Assembly (NCBI GenBank): GCA_964386865.1
Contig: CAYLUN010000002.1
Coordinates: forward strand, 62,001-126,000
Reading direction: 5' to 3'
DNA: 64,000 nt
Source: CAYLUN01 sp964386865
GTDB taxonomy: Bacteria; Verrucomicrobiota; Kiritimatiellia; RFP12; UBA1067
Below are positions 6,903-15,962 of the stretch, piece after piece. Both the position numbers and the translations under genes were made by a program. Numbering within the stretch: position 1 is the stretch's first letter; every line of letters starts with the position of its first letter. A model generated the notes under the pieces. It had not been told where the DNA came from. It did not search any database and saw only the letters and a program-made list of their open reading frames with translations.

Positions 6903-9440
6903 TTACTGCAGGGTCGGTTGCGCGAGGCCGCCCGCGAGCTGGGTCTCGCCGCCCGCTTTCTCGTAGACGCCGTAGAATTGGCAGACGGAGTCGAGCCACG
7001 TTACGATGCGGTTCGTCTCGTCGGCGGAGAGCTTCACGTCGTGGTGACCCTTTTGCAGCATGGCGTACAGCTTGGAGCCACGCGCGCCGAACGCGCCGGG
7101 CGTGGTGCGGTAGAACTTGGGCGAGTTCCAGTCGCGGTTCGAGCCGTAAGAGGTAAAGCCGAACGGCTCGGCCAGGCTGATATACGAGGCGTAGTAGAAG
7201 GACGACTTGTTCATCCAGCCCTTGCGGACGAGTTCGGTCACTTCGCGGTCGAGGCGCGGCGGCACCTTCTGTCCGGCCTGGGCGGCCTTGATCTTCTCCG
7301 CGTGGCAGGCGACACAGTTCTTATCCAACACCGGCTGCACGAGGCGCGGGTAGCTGAAGGGGTTGGAGCCCTCGGGGCCGAGGGCCAGAGCGGACGGCGC
7401 GCGCTTCATGGCCAGCGGCATGGCGGCGGGCGTACGCTCCGGCGCGACGGTTTTGGACTCATGGCAGCCCTGGCAGGACATCCGCTCCCCGGGCATAAAG
7501 GCTGTGGCGGAGCGCATGGACTGCACCGCGCAGCCGTCGGCGTCCAGCGCCTGGAAGAAGACCTCCACGCCCGCAGGCACCGTGAAGTGCGCGCTGCCGT
7601 CCTGCTCGACCGGCACGGTGCCGAGCACCGCGCGGGCGAGGTTGATGGAGTCGAAGCCTTCGGGAATCTGGATGCCGATGTTGAAGGGCACCTCGGCGGA
7701 GGCCACGGAGAGCGGGTAGATCTGCCACACGCGCAGCGCGCGGATGACGGTGCCGTCAGGCCAGGGCTGCTGGCTCCGGTAGACGTCGGCGACGGTCACC
7801 GTGGCCTCGCCGCGCCCGCCTGGGGCGAGGCGCTGGCGCTGCTCGGGGATGACGGGCGGCTTGGGGGTCGCGCGCAGCGGCATGGGGCTGAGGCAGGCGA
7901 TGCCGGGGTCGCGGTAGACTAGCTCCTTGTTGCCGAAGGCGTCGACGAGGTAGAGGCCGAACACGTGGCGGGACGCCGCGCCCTTGACCTCGACAGGCTC
8001 GTAGGCGGCGAGGACGTACTTCTCGCTGAGCGGCCAGGGCGTGCCGTAGGTCTGCGAGCCTTTTTGGCTTTCCGGAAAGCCGGCGTCGGGCGTCAGCCGC
8101 CGGACGGGCGACATCGCGTCGTCGTCCTCCGCGCGCGGGTCGATCACGATCAGCGAGCCGAAGGCCTGCCCGTGGTGCGGCGCGGCCGTCGCCACGAGGC
8201 GGTGCGAGCCGGGGATGGGGCGGGAGTCGAGCTCCATGTCCGCGCGCTTGTAGCGAAGCGAGTAGTTGCCGTGCACGGGCCGCGGGTTGCGGCCGTCCGG
8301 CGTGGTGAGCCACGGGTGGTGTGCGGTGCAGCCGTGGCGGTCCACGTAGTCCCAGCGCGTCCAAAGCAGCATGCCGTCGTGCGTGACGGCGGGCGACCAC
8401 TCGTTGGTCTCGTGCACGCTCAGGCAGCGGAGGTCGGTGCCGTCGGCCGCCATGTCGAACAGGGTGAAGGTGGGGCAGAAGCGGCCGCAGCGCAGGTACC
8501 CGCCGCGCCGCTCGGAGATGAAGGCGATGCGCCCGGCGGGCGTGAAGCAGGGCTGAAAGTCGTTGAAGGTGCCGTCGGAGAGCTGGGTGAGCCGCGTGCC
8601 GTCCGCGCCGACCGAAAAGAGGTGGTAGCAGAAGCCCTGCTCCCAGTGGCCGTCCTGCGCGTGGTTGAGGTGGCTGATGTGCTTGCGCGAGCCGGCGCCC
8701 TCGACGTAGGCGAAGGCCACCGTCGCGCCGTCATACGAGACGGCGGGCGAGACGAGCGAGCCGCCGTCCTTGCCCTGCGTGGCTCGTGTGCCGAAGGTGA
8801 GCGGCTGGCCTTTGAAGCGCCCGTTGGCGGCGCGGGCGTCGGCGAGCAGGTCGCGCAGGGCGGGCTTTGCGCCGAAGGGGTCGGCGAGCGCGAACAGGCC
8901 GCCGCCGGAGCGTTGCTGCTGGCCGTAGAACTGGTCGCAGCAGTGCTCCATCACGCCGCGCACCTCGCGCTTGATGAAGAGAAGCTCCTTGAAGTCGAGC
9001 AGGGGGTTGGCGAAGGCGATCTGGCGGCGCACGGGGAGCAGCGCGTTAAAGAGGTCGCGGCGGCCCTGCGCGTCGTCGGTGGCCACGGCCGCGGCTTTCG
9101 CCCGCAGGGCCTCGAGTTCCCGCGCCGCGCCTGACAGGTCACGGCAGCCGGGCAGCGTCCGTACGTCGGCCAGCAGGGCGGCGGTGCGGCGCAGGAGGAC
9201 ATCGAGCGGGTCGCGGTCCGCCTCGGCGACCAGCGCGTCGGCGCAGAACGCCTCCGGCGCGAAGGACGCGAAGCGCGGCTTCTGCGTGAGGTCGTAGGCG
9301 AGGAACGCCCACTGGCGCTCGGCCTCGCCCTCGGGATAGGCCGAGCCGGGCGGTTGCGGCGTGAGCCAGTCAGAGGCGACGCACGCGGTCGCGGCTAGCC
9401 ACGCCGCAGCCGAGAGCGCCAATCTTCGCCTGCGAGTCAT
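6903..9440 (-). CDS. Secreted HzsA-like diheme c-type protein
   Basis: An 845-residue exported protein resembling the alpha subunit family of hydrazine synthase. It starts with a signal peptide (MTRRRRLALSAAAWLAATACVA), followed by an alpha-helical segment, a TolB/PD40-like beta-propeller region with repeats such as FTPAGRIAFISERRGG, and two c-type heme sites, CQGCH (Cys656-His660) and CVACH (Cys709-His713). A C-terminal QKGHHDVKLS segment is shared with the larger paralogue at 20472. ATG 9440 is chosen because AAGGGGG lies upstream and the signal peptide follows directly. No hzsB or hzsC partner is seen, so hydrazine synthesis is not implied; a periplasmic redox role is inference. First gene of the HzsA-like, UroD-like, RhaT-like, kinase series. 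Confidence 0.82.
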   Translation of the reverse strand: MTRRRRLALSAAAWLAATACVASDWLTPQPPGSAYPEGEAERQWAFLAYDLTQKPRFASFAPEAFCADALVAEADRDPLDVLLRRTAALLADVRTLPGCRDLSGAARELEALRAKAAAVATDDAQGRRDLFNALLPVRRQIAFANPLLDFKELLFIKREVRGVMEHCCDQFYGQQQRSGGGLFALADPFGAKPALRDLLADARAANGRFKGQPLTFGTRATQGKDGGSLVSPAVSYDGATVAFAYVEGAGSRKHISHLNHAQDGHWEQGFCYHLFSVGADGTRLTQLSDGTFNDFQPCFTPAGRIAFISERRGGYLRCGRFCPTFTLFDMAADGTDLRCLSVHETNEWSPAVTHDGMLLWTRWDYVDRHGCTAHHPWLTTPDGRNPRPVHGNYSLRYKRADMELDSRPIPGSHRLVATAAPHHGQAFGSLIVIDPRAEDDDAMSPVRRLTPDAGFPESQKGSQTYGTPWPLSEKYVLAAYEPVEVKGAASRHVFGLYLVDAFGNKELVYRDPGIACLSPMPLRATPKPPVIPEQRQRLAPGGRGEATVTVADVYRSQQPWPDGTVIRALRVWQIYPLSVASAEVPFNIGIQIPEGFDSINLARAVLGTVPVEQDGSAHFTVPAGVEVFFQALDADGCAVQSMRSATAFMPGERMSCQGCHESKTVAPERTPAAMPLAMKRAPSALALGPEGSNPFSYPRLVQPVLDKNCVACHAEKIKAAQAGQKVPPRLDREVTELVRKGWMNKSSFYYASYISLAEPFGFTSYGSNRDWNSPKFYRTTPGAFGARGSKLYAMLQKGHHDVKLSADETNRIVTWLDSVCQFYGVYEKAGGETQLAGGLAQPTLQ

Positions 9441-9460
9441 CACGGTTCCCCCTTTAGAAC

Positions 9461-9478
9461 GGCGTTCCGCAGAACGCC
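9461..9478 (-). other. Perfect hairpin in the 5' leader of the HzsA-like gene
   Basis: GGCGTTC and GAACGCC form a 7-bp perfect stem with a 4-base loop, 20 bases upstream of the ATG at 9440 and just before the ribosome binding site. It could tune translation. Two further inverted repeats lie in the same 250-base divergent spacer, at 9552-9572 (GGCGCG/CGCGCC) and 9583-9608 (GCTTGCC/GGCAAGC). I found no convincing -35/-10 pair for either flanking gene. Confidence 0.45.
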
Positions 9479-9690
9479 ACACATTCACAGGGCCCAGTAT
9501 GCACGTTTTTGAGGCATTTGAAAATACCCCATCGGATCATTTTACACGAAAGGCGCGATGGGGCTGCGCGCCCTGAGTTGCGGCTTGCCCGATCAGCGGG
9601 CGGCAAGCGGGCGGGAAGTGGCCCTTTCTTATCGACCGCAGGGCGGCAACGTGGCATCATATAGACCTGATTTTACTGGCGAACACCATA

Positions 9691-12171
9691 ATGAGAGCGA
9701 GATCTTTACAGCGTGCGGGGATGGCGGCGGTCGTCGCGCTGGCTTGCGCGGCGCGAGCGGGCGAGCTGGAGACGGCCCGTGCCGCCTTGCAGGATCGGCT
9801 GTACCCGCTTGCGCAGCTCCACGCGGAGCGGGCGCTGAAGAGCGGCCCGGGCGCGCCCGACCAGGCGCTTGAAGTGCTGCTGGAGTCGCTGGCCGGGCAG
9901 GGGCTCTACGCGGAGCTGCTCCTGCGGCTCGACGCGGCCGAGGCGGCCGCGCCGCGGAAGCCCGCGCCAGATGCGTTCGCTTATTGGCGGGCGCTCGCCC
10001 TGCTGAACACCGGGCGGGCCGCTGAGGCTGTGCGGGTGGCCGAGGCCGCGAAGGCGGGCGCGGCGCCCTACGCCGACGCGCTGCGGCGCGTGGGCGCGCG
10101 GGCCACGCTGGCGTCCGGCGACCGCGCCGGCGCCATCGCGCTGTTCGCCGCGGCGGACCGGAGCACGACCAATGCGCTGGAGCGCGCCGAGAACGCGCTC
10201 GAATGGGCGCTGGCGCTGGACGGCGCGGGCAGCCCCGAGGCGGCGCTTGAAATCCTGAAGATGCAGTCCGAGCTCGGCGTGTCCGGCCCCGTCGCGAACG
10301 ACGGGGCGCTGATGCGCGGGCGCCTCCTGATGCGCCTGGGGCGGCCGGCCGAAGCGACCATGGTTTTCAACCAGCTCGCCATGAGCGAGCGCGTGAGCGA
10401 GGCTGCGCGCGTGCAGGCGCTGGTCGAGATGAGCGTTTACACGTTCAACGGCGGCAAGACCAACGAGGCGATCGCCTACGCGCGATCCGCGTATGAGCGG
10501 GCGCAGGTGCCGGAGACGCGGCGCCTTGCGGGCTTCCGGCTCGGCGACCTGCTGTCGGCCGCGCCCGCGACGATCGACGAGGGCGAGGCGCTGATCAAGG
10601 CGCTGGTGCGCGAGGCGCCCGAGCAGGCCGTTTCGATGCAGGCGCAGCTGAAGCTCGCCGACGCGCTGCTGCAGGCCAAGCGCCCCGAGCGGGCGGCGTC
10701 TGAGTACCGGATCTTCCTGGAGACCTACCCGTCGTCATCGCTTGACGCGCAGGTGCTGCAAGGGCGCGGCTGGGCGCTGTTTCAGATGGGCCGCTACACG
10801 GAGTCGAGCGGCGCGTTCCTGCGGGCCGCCGAGCTCGCCACGAACGGGCTGGTCAAAGCCGAGTGCCTGTTCAAGCAGGCCGACGCGCTGCTGGCGGACG
10901 GGCGGCACGCGGAGGCGGCGCAGGTGTACGCCCGTGTGACGGCGGAGGTGCCGCAGAGCCCGCTGGCCGACCGCGCGCTGTATCAGAGCGCCGACTGCCT
11001 GGAGCGGGCCGGTCTGCGGACGGAGGCGGGCGTCTGCTACCGCAAGGTGGCGGAGCGCTTTCCAGACCGCGAGACGGCCCCGAAGGCCCTTTTGCGTCTG
11101 GCGGCCCTTCAGTCCGAGTCGAGCGACTTCGACGGCGCCGCGAAGACCTACTCGACGGTCTTGTCGACGTTCAACCAGACGTCGGTGCGCGGGGACGCGT
11201 TCATGGGGCGAGGCAAAGTGCACTACCGGACGTTCCGGTTCGACGCCGCCATGCAGGACTTCGCGTCGGTTGCGGAGAGCGACCCCGTCCGGCGCGACGA
11301 GGCGCGCTTTCTGCTCGCGCTCTGCCTGTACGGCCTCGGCAGGGACAAGGAGGCGCGCTCGGCGGCGGCCGCGTTCCTGCTGGACTTTCCAGAGTCCGCG
11401 CGGCTGCCGGACATGATCCTGTGGCTCGGCAAGTTCGATTTCAACCGCGGCAAGTTCGCCGACGCGAGGCGGTTCTTCGTGGAGTACGTCACGCGCTGGC
11501 CAGCCAACGGCTGGGCCGATGCGGCGCTGCTGTGGACGGCCCGCGCGGCGTTCGGGGAGCGCGATTTCACGGGCGCCGTGGAGGCGGTGACGCGCCTCGT
11601 GCGGGAGTACCCGCAGAGCCTGCGGCTCTCCGAGGCCCGACTGGTGCAGGCCGACGCGCTGATGGAGCTGGCGCGTTTCGACGAGGCGGTGCTGGTGCTG
11701 GAGCAGGTCGTGGCGCAGGCGCCGGACAGCGACTGGGGAGGACAGGCGCGCCTGCGCAAAGGCGACTGCCTGTTCGCGCTGGGCGCGGACAACGGCCAGC
11801 GCTATCAGGAGGCTCAGGCGACGTATCAGGAGCTGCTGGAGCAGCCCTCGCTGACTCCGGCCCTCGCCCTGCAGCTGCGGTACAAGGTCGGGCGGTGCCT
11901 GGAGAAGATGAAGCGGATCGACGAGGCCATCGACCAGTACTACTCCGAGGTGATGATCCGCTATCAGGGCGAGCGGGCCAAGGGCGTCTGGTTCGACGAG
12001 ACCAGCGCGAGCCTTTTCGTTCGGGCCGCGTTCAACATCGCCGAGCTGTACGAGCAGAAGGGGCAGCCCGCCCAGGCCGTCGGCGTGCTGCAGCGCGTGC
12101 TGCAGTCGGGCGTGCCGGGCGGCGAAGAGGCGCGGCAGCGCATCGAGCGCCTGCGCAAGAAACGGTCGTGA
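9691..12171 (+). CDS. Secreted tetratricopeptide repeat protein
   Basis: An 826-residue protein with an N-terminal signal peptide (cleavage probably after ...ALACAARA) and TPR units through nearly all of the rest; typical helices read LYQSADCLERAGLRTEAGVC and LRKGDCLFALG. The pattern resembles the large periplasmic TPR proteins that accompany ExbB/ExbD in PVC bacteria and the YbgF/BamD type of repeat. It is first in a run of six co-directional genes (TPR, exbB, exbD, TonB-like, propeller, LolD-like), spaced 37 bases before exbB. It probably scaffolds protein interactions in the periplasm next to the proton-driven complex. The exact partner is unknown. Confidence 0.8.
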   Translation: MRARSLQRAGMAAVVALACAARAGELETARAALQDRLYPLAQLHAERALKSGPGAPDQALEVLLESLAGQGLYAELLLRLDAAEAAAPRKPAPDAFAYWRALALLNTGRAAEAVRVAEAAKAGAAPYADALRRVGARATLASGDRAGAIALFAAADRSTTNALERAENALEWALALDGAGSPEAALEILKMQSELGVSGPVANDGALMRGRLLMRLGRPAEATMVFNQLAMSERVSEAARVQALVEMSVYTFNGGKTNEAIAYARSAYERAQVPETRRLAGFRLGDLLSAAPATIDEGEALIKALVREAPEQAVSMQAQLKLADALLQAKRPERAASEYRIFLETYPSSSLDAQVLQGRGWALFQMGRYTESSGAFLRAAELATNGLVKAECLFKQADALLADGRHAEAAQVYARVTAEVPQSPLADRALYQSADCLERAGLRTEAGVCYRKVAERFPDRETAPKALLRLAALQSESSDFDGAAKTYSTVLSTFNQTSVRGDAFMGRGKVHYRTFRFDAAMQDFASVAESDPVRRDEARFLLALCLYGLGRDKEARSAAAAFLLDFPESARLPDMILWLGKFDFNRGKFADARRFFVEYVTRWPANGWADAALLWTARAAFGERDFTGAVEAVTRLVREYPQSLRLSEARLVQADALMELARFDEAVLVLEQVVAQAPDSDWGGQARLRKGDCLFALGADNGQRYQEAQATYQELLEQPSLTPALALQLRYKVGRCLEKMKRIDEAIDQYYSEVMIRYQGERAKGVWFDETSASLFVRAAFNIAELYEQKGQPAQAVGVLQRVLQSGVPGGEEARQRIERLRKKRS

Positions 12172-12208
12172 GCCCGCCAGCTGTGCGGCGGCGGGGAAAG
12201 GCGGGACC

Positions 12209-12826
12209 ATGGGGATGATGCTACAAGGCGGGCCGGTGTTCTGGCTGATCGTGGTGCTGGGCGTTGCAGCGGTGGGCGTATTTTTTGAGCGCCTGCTGCA
12301 CCTGAGGCGCGCGCAGATCGACTACGGGGACTTTCTGAAGGGCGTCTGCAATGTGCTGGAGAACGGGAACGTCGACGAGGCGATGCTCATCTGCGAGGAG
12401 ACCCCGGGGCCTGTCGCGGCGGTCGTGATGACGGCCATCCGCCACCGCAAGGGGTCGCACGAGGCGATCCGCGAGGCGGTCGACAACACTGGCAGGGCCG
12501 AGATCTCGCGGCTCGAGCGCCGGCTGGCCTCGCTGGCCATCACCTGCCAGCTCGCCCCCCTTCTGGGCCTGCTGGGCACGTTGTTGGGGGTGATCCAAAT
12601 CGTTCAGGTTGTGAACGAGCAGGCTCCGGTGGTGCAGAGCGCCAACCTGACGGGCGGGCTGATGCACGCGCTGGTGGCCACCGTTGCCGGCCTGGTTGTC
12701 GCAATCCCCTGCCACGCGATGTACGCGCTGCTTATGGTGCGCATCGAGCGCATCGTTCTGGACATGGAGGCGTCGGCTTCCGAAATCGTGGCCTATGTGA
12801 CGAAGCAGGACACGTCGATGCTGTGA
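12209..12826 (+). CDS. exbB: ExbB/TolQ/MotA-family proton channel protein
   Basis: Inner-membrane component of a proton-motive-force transducer, 205 residues. An N-terminal transmembrane helix (FWLIVVLGVAAVGVFF) leads to a cytoplasmic domain, then two helices containing LAPLLGLLGTLLGVIQ and LVATVAGLVVAIPCHAMY, the conserved ExbB/TolQ channel signature. Length is close to other short ExbB proteins. The exbD gene begins 10 bases downstream. Together with ExbD and the TonB-like protein it should energise an outer-membrane or envelope process. Confidence 0.93.
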   Translation: MGMMLQGGPVFWLIVVLGVAAVGVFFERLLHLRRAQIDYGDFLKGVCNVLENGNVDEAMLICEETPGPVAAVVMTAIRHRKGSHEAIREAVDNTGRAEISRLERRLASLAITCQLAPLLGLLGTLLGVIQIVQVVNEQAPVVQSANLTGGLMHALVATVAGLVVAIPCHAMYALLMVRIERIVLDMEASASEIVAYVTKQDTSML

Positions 12827-12836
12827 GGGCTGTCGC

Positions 12837-13331
12837 ATGATCGTTGAGAAGAGAGAGAGCTGGAGCGTGATGGTTCGCCGGCACCGGAGCATCTACCGGT
12901 TCGGCGGCACGTGGGCCCAGGCGCTGCTGTCGCTGGTGCCGTGGCTGAACGCCGTCGTGCTTGTGGTTCTGCTGCTGGCCGTGAACGAGCGGCTGGTGGT
13001 TAGCCCGGGCGTCGTGTTCGATCTGCCGCGCGCGGCGCTGCGCGAGGGTGTGCACGCGGGCATGACCGCGCTGATGATCGCGGTGGAGCGGGATACGCCG
13101 GGCGGGGACGAGACGCTGATCTTCTTTGACGACGACCGCTACTCCACGCAGGATGCCGAGCAGATGGGCGTGCTGTGCGAGCGGCTAAAGAGCCGCGTCG
13201 CGCTGGGCATGAGGCGGGAGCTTCTGCTGCTGGCGGACAAGCGCGTGCCGCATGGCGACGTGGTGCGGTTTGTGAACGCGGCCCGCGAATCGGGCGTACA
13301 GCGGGTGAACGTGGCGGAGAAGCCCGAGTGA
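12837..13331 (+). CDS. exbD: ExbD/TolR-family protein
   Basis: A 164-residue single-pass inner-membrane protein: cytoplasmic N-terminus, a transmembrane helix around residues 27-48 (ALLSLVPWLNAVVLVVLLLA), and a periplasmic domain ending in the ExbD-type segment LLLADKRVPHGDVVRFVNAARESGVQRVNV. The aspartate usual in the ExbD helix is not evident: the helix reads LVPWLNAVVL, with Asn where family members often have Asp. That is a possible loss or shift of the proton-carrying residue and worth checking. Tightly coupled to exbB. Confidence 0.86.
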   Translation: MIVEKRESWSVMVRRHRSIYRFGGTWAQALLSLVPWLNAVVLVVLLLAVNERLVVSPGVVFDLPRAALREGVHAGMTALMIAVERDTPGGDETLIFFDDDRYSTQDAEQMGVLCERLKSRVALGMRRELLLLADKRVPHGDVVRFVNAARESGVQRVNVAEKPE

Positions 13332-13362
13332 GCGAGTCGTTGAAAAGGCGGGCCCACAGAGC

Positions 13363-14082
13363 ATGAGCGCGAGCGCACAGAGAGGGGGGCGGTATCGGGC
13401 GAAGGCCGCGCGGCGGCCGTTCCTGTTCTGGTGGCAGGCCTTCTTCTTGTTCGGCGTCGTTGTTCTGCTTTGGAGCCAGCTTCCCGTGACGGCGGTGCTG
13501 TTCGAGCCGCGCTCGGTGCCGCCGCTGCACGAGCCGCGCGCCGCGTATGTGCTCTTAGACGGCAAGTACGCGGCGCAGGCCTTTAAGAAGTCCCTGACGG
13601 CGTGGACGCTGGGCGGGGCGGGCGGCGGGCAAGCCTTGGGGCTCGAGCTGGGCGGCATCGATCTGGGGGCCGCGCACCCTGAGCCCGAGTACCTGAAGCA
13701 GGGCATGCGGTATCCGGGCGAGTGGCAGCCTTCGGCCGTCAAGCCGTTGCCGCTGCGGCTTCCCGACGTGCGCCCGTCTGTGGTTGCGTCGTGGCCGAGC
13801 GCGTCGCCCGCACGTGAGGCTCCCCCCGGCGTGCGGCTGGCTGTGTCGCGCGCGCTGGAGGCGGCCGCATTCGCCTGTCCCGTCGAAGAGGATCCGCCGC
13901 CCGAGCGGAGCGGGCACTGCCGCTTCTATGTGGAGACGGGCGCGGACGGCGCGGTGGAGCACGTGCTGCTGCTGTCGGCTCGGACGCTGGGCGCGTCCGT
14001 GTTCGAGCGCACGATGCTGCGGGGGCGGGCCACGGGCGCGGCGCGCGGGTTCGTGGATGTAGACTGGAGCTTCCCGAAATGA
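13363..14082 (+). CDS. TonB-like single-pass membrane protein
   Basis: A 239-residue protein with a basic cytoplasmic N-terminus (YRAKAARRPF), one transmembrane helix at about residues 20-41 (FLFWWQAFFLFGVVVLLW), a low-complexity periplasmic middle, and a C-terminal stretch (CRFYVETGADGAVEHVLLLS... to DVDWSF) that resembles a degenerate TonB C-terminal domain (strand, DG turn, strand, helix, final W-x-F). Position directly after exbB-exbD supports a TonB role; the sequence match is weak, so this is inference. The stop overlaps the next ATG (ATGA). Confidence 0.6.
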   Translation: MSASAQRGGRYRAKAARRPFLFWWQAFFLFGVVVLLWSQLPVTAVLFEPRSVPPLHEPRAAYVLLDGKYAAQAFKKSLTAWTLGGAGGGQALGLELGGIDLGAAHPEPEYLKQGMRYPGEWQPSAVKPLPLRLPDVRPSVVASWPSASPAREAPPGVRLAVSRALEAAAFACPVEEDPPPERSGHCRFYVETGADGAVEHVLLLSARTLGASVFERTMLRGRATGAARGFVDVDWSFPK

Positions 14083-15206
14083 GCCAAACACGCGTCATAC
14101 GGCTGCTGAGCCTGACGTTTGCCGTTGCTTGCGGCGCGGCGCTCGTCGCGTGTTTTTGGCGGCCGCTGAGCGGGCCCGAGGGGGCGCAGGCGGACGGAGC
14201 GGAGGAAGCGTCCGGCGCGGCGTTGGCCGTGGCGTGGCGCGTGCCGGCAGGCCCTCGCGCCGGCCGGCCGTGCGCGGTGGCCGAGGGTTGGGTTGTCGCG
14301 GACGGCGCGGGCGGCGTAACCAAGGTGTCGGCGTCCGGCCGCGTGCTCTGGCGCGCGGCCTTCTCGAACGAGGCGTTTGCGGGCGCAGGCGAGGCCGGAG
14401 GCGGGCGCGTGGCCGTGGCGTCTGAAAGCGGGCGCGTGTTCGCTCTGGACGGGGCGACGGGCGCGGAGCTGTGGCGCCGCGAAACCGGCGCGCGCTTCCA
14501 GCACGCGCCGCTCGCGGGGATGCGTGGAGCTGAGCCGGCGCTGTGGCTGGTGTCGCAGGAGGACGGGCGGCTCTTTTGCCTGCGCGCTGCGGACGGCACG
14601 GTCCTCTGGACGACCGAGCCGACCAACCGCTGCGACGGCGAGCCGGCCGCGTGGCCGGGGCGCATCGCCTACGGGAACTGCGACGGCGCGGTGTACGTGT
14701 TCGACTCGGTGGGCGGCAAACGGCTAGGCACGATCGAGGTGGGCGAGGAGGACCAAATGGCCGGCGGCATTTTGGCGCTGAAGGAGGGTCGGCTGGTGAC
14801 CGGCACGAGGTCCGGCAAGCTGGTTCTGATCAACCCGCACACCTTTGCCTGCGAGTCGGCGGTCAAGATCTCGGAAAGCGAGGCCTTCCTGACGCCTGTC
14901 GCGCTGGCGGGCGGTCTTGTCGCGATGGGCGCGGACGAGGGCACGGTGACGCTGTGGCGGTGTGAGCAGGCGGCCTTGCAGCCGGCGGCGCAGATCCCCG
15001 TGGGTGCGGCGGTCAGAAGCCTCGCGGGATCCGGCGGGCGCGGCTTTGCGATGGCGGGAGGGACGCTCGTCGCGTTCTCGCGCGAGCGCGAGTTCGCGCG
15101 CCTCGCGCTTGGCGACGACGTCGGCCCGCTGTCGATGAATGGTGCGGGCGACTTGGCCTGCGTGGCGGACGGCGCGCTGGTGTGCGTGAAGGGGGGCAGA
15201 GAGTGA
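14079..15206 (+). CDS. PQQ-type beta-propeller protein, BamB-like, probable lipoprotein
   Basis: A 375-residue exported protein. The N-terminal hydrophobic segment ends in LVAC, which fits a lipobox, so it is probably a lipoprotein; the rest is a run of PQQ-like blades (GRVFALDGATGAELWRRETG, GRLFCLRAADGTVLWTT, GAVYVFDSVGGKRLGT, GKLVLINPHTF). The repeats have the W-x-x and LDxxTGxxLW pattern of BamB and related propellers; no catalytic dehydrogenase residues are recognised. Starts by ATGA overlap with the TonB-like gene and ends by GTGA overlap with the ABC ATPase gene, so the three are translationally linked. Confidence 0.75.
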   Translation: MSQTRVIRLLSLTFAVACGAALVACFWRPLSGPEGAQADGAEEASGAALAVAWRVPAGPRAGRPCAVAEGWVVADGAGGVTKVSASGRVLWRAAFSNEAFAGAGEAGGGRVAVASESGRVFALDGATGAELWRRETGARFQHAPLAGMRGAEPALWLVSQEDGRLFCLRAADGTVLWTTEPTNRCDGEPAAWPGRIAYGNCDGAVYVFDSVGGKRLGTIEVGEEDQMAGGILALKEGRLVTGTRSGKLVLINPHTFACESAVKISESEAFLTPVALAGGLVAMGADEGTVTLWRCEQAALQPAAQIPVGAAVRSLAGSGGRGFAMAGGTLVAFSREREFARLALGDDVGPLSMNGAGDLACVADGALVCVKGGRE

Positions 15207-15883
15207 GCGGCGGAGCGGACGTGTTGGTTGAGAATGTGGTGCGCACCTTCGTGTCGCCGGCCGGCGTGCCGGTGGAGGTGCTGCGCGGCGTGACGCTGCG
15301 CGCGGCGGCGGGCGAGTCGGTCGCAGTGACCGGCCCGTCGGGAAGCGGCAAGACGACGCTGCTTCAGCTCATCGGCGCGATGGATCGGGCGGACGCCGGC
15401 GAGGTGCGCGTGAACGGGCGCGAGCTTGGCGGCATGGACGAGGCGGCGCGCGCGGGCTTCAGGAACCGCGAGGTCGGGTTTGTTTTTCAGGCGCACCACC
15501 TGCTGCCGCAGCTGACGGCGCTGGAGAACGTGCTGGTGCCGGCTTGGACGAGCGCCGTGGGCGACGCTGTAGTCGCGCGGGCGCGCGACTTGCTGGAGCG
15601 CGTGGGGCTGCGCGAGCGGGCGAGCCATTTCCCGGGCCAGCTCTCGGGCGGGGAGCGCCAGCGCGTGGCGCTGGCCCGTGCGCTGGTTCTGTCGCCCTGC
15701 CTGATTTTGGCCGACGAGCCGACGGGCGCGCTGGATCAGGTTTCGGCGCGCGCCTTGGTGGATCTGCTGCTGGAGCTGAACCGCGAGGAGCAGGCGACGC
15801 TGCTCGTGGTGACGCACGCGGAAGCCTGCGCCTCACGCATGGGGCGGCGGGTGCGGTTGGAGAACGGAAAGCTGGAAGGATGA
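15203..15883 (+). CDS. ABC transporter ATP-binding protein, LolD/MacB type
   Basis: A 226-residue cytosolic ATPase with all motifs: Walker A GPSGSGKTT, Q-loop VFQAHHLLPQLTALENV (typical of LolD/MacB/FtsE), signature LSGGERQRVALARAL, Walker B LILADEPTGALD, and H-loop VVTHAE. I chose GTG 15203, which overlaps the propeller gene's stop (GTGA) and is preceded by AAGGGGGG; an upstream in-frame GTG at 15182 is also possible. No permease gene is adjacent, although LolD-type ATPases need LolC/LolE or MacB-like partners. Likely lipoprotein release or another envelope export step. Confidence 0.88.
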   Translation: MSGGADVLVENVVRTFVSPAGVPVEVLRGVTLRAAAGESVAVTGPSGSGKTTLLQLIGAMDRADAGEVRVNGRELGGMDEAARAGFRNREVGFVFQAHHLLPQLTALENVLVPAWTSAVGDAVVARARDLLERVGLRERASHFPGQLSGGERQRVALARALVLSPCLILADEPTGALDQVSARALVDLLLELNREEQATLLVVTHAEACASRMGRRVRLENGKLEG

Positions 15884-15898
15884 AATGCTGGAAGGATG
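15872..15898 (+). repeat. Short 16-bp-period tandem repeat across the LolD-like stop codon
   Basis: CTGGAAGGATG occurs at 15872-15882 and 15888-15898. The first copy contains the end of the ATPase gene, so the repeat encodes its last residues and stop. Confidence 0.5.
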
Positions 15899-15962
15899 GA
15901 CGAGCGGAGCGATTGGCAAGATCCCCGCACGCCGTCAGTCCGCGCTGAACAAGGAGAGCATG

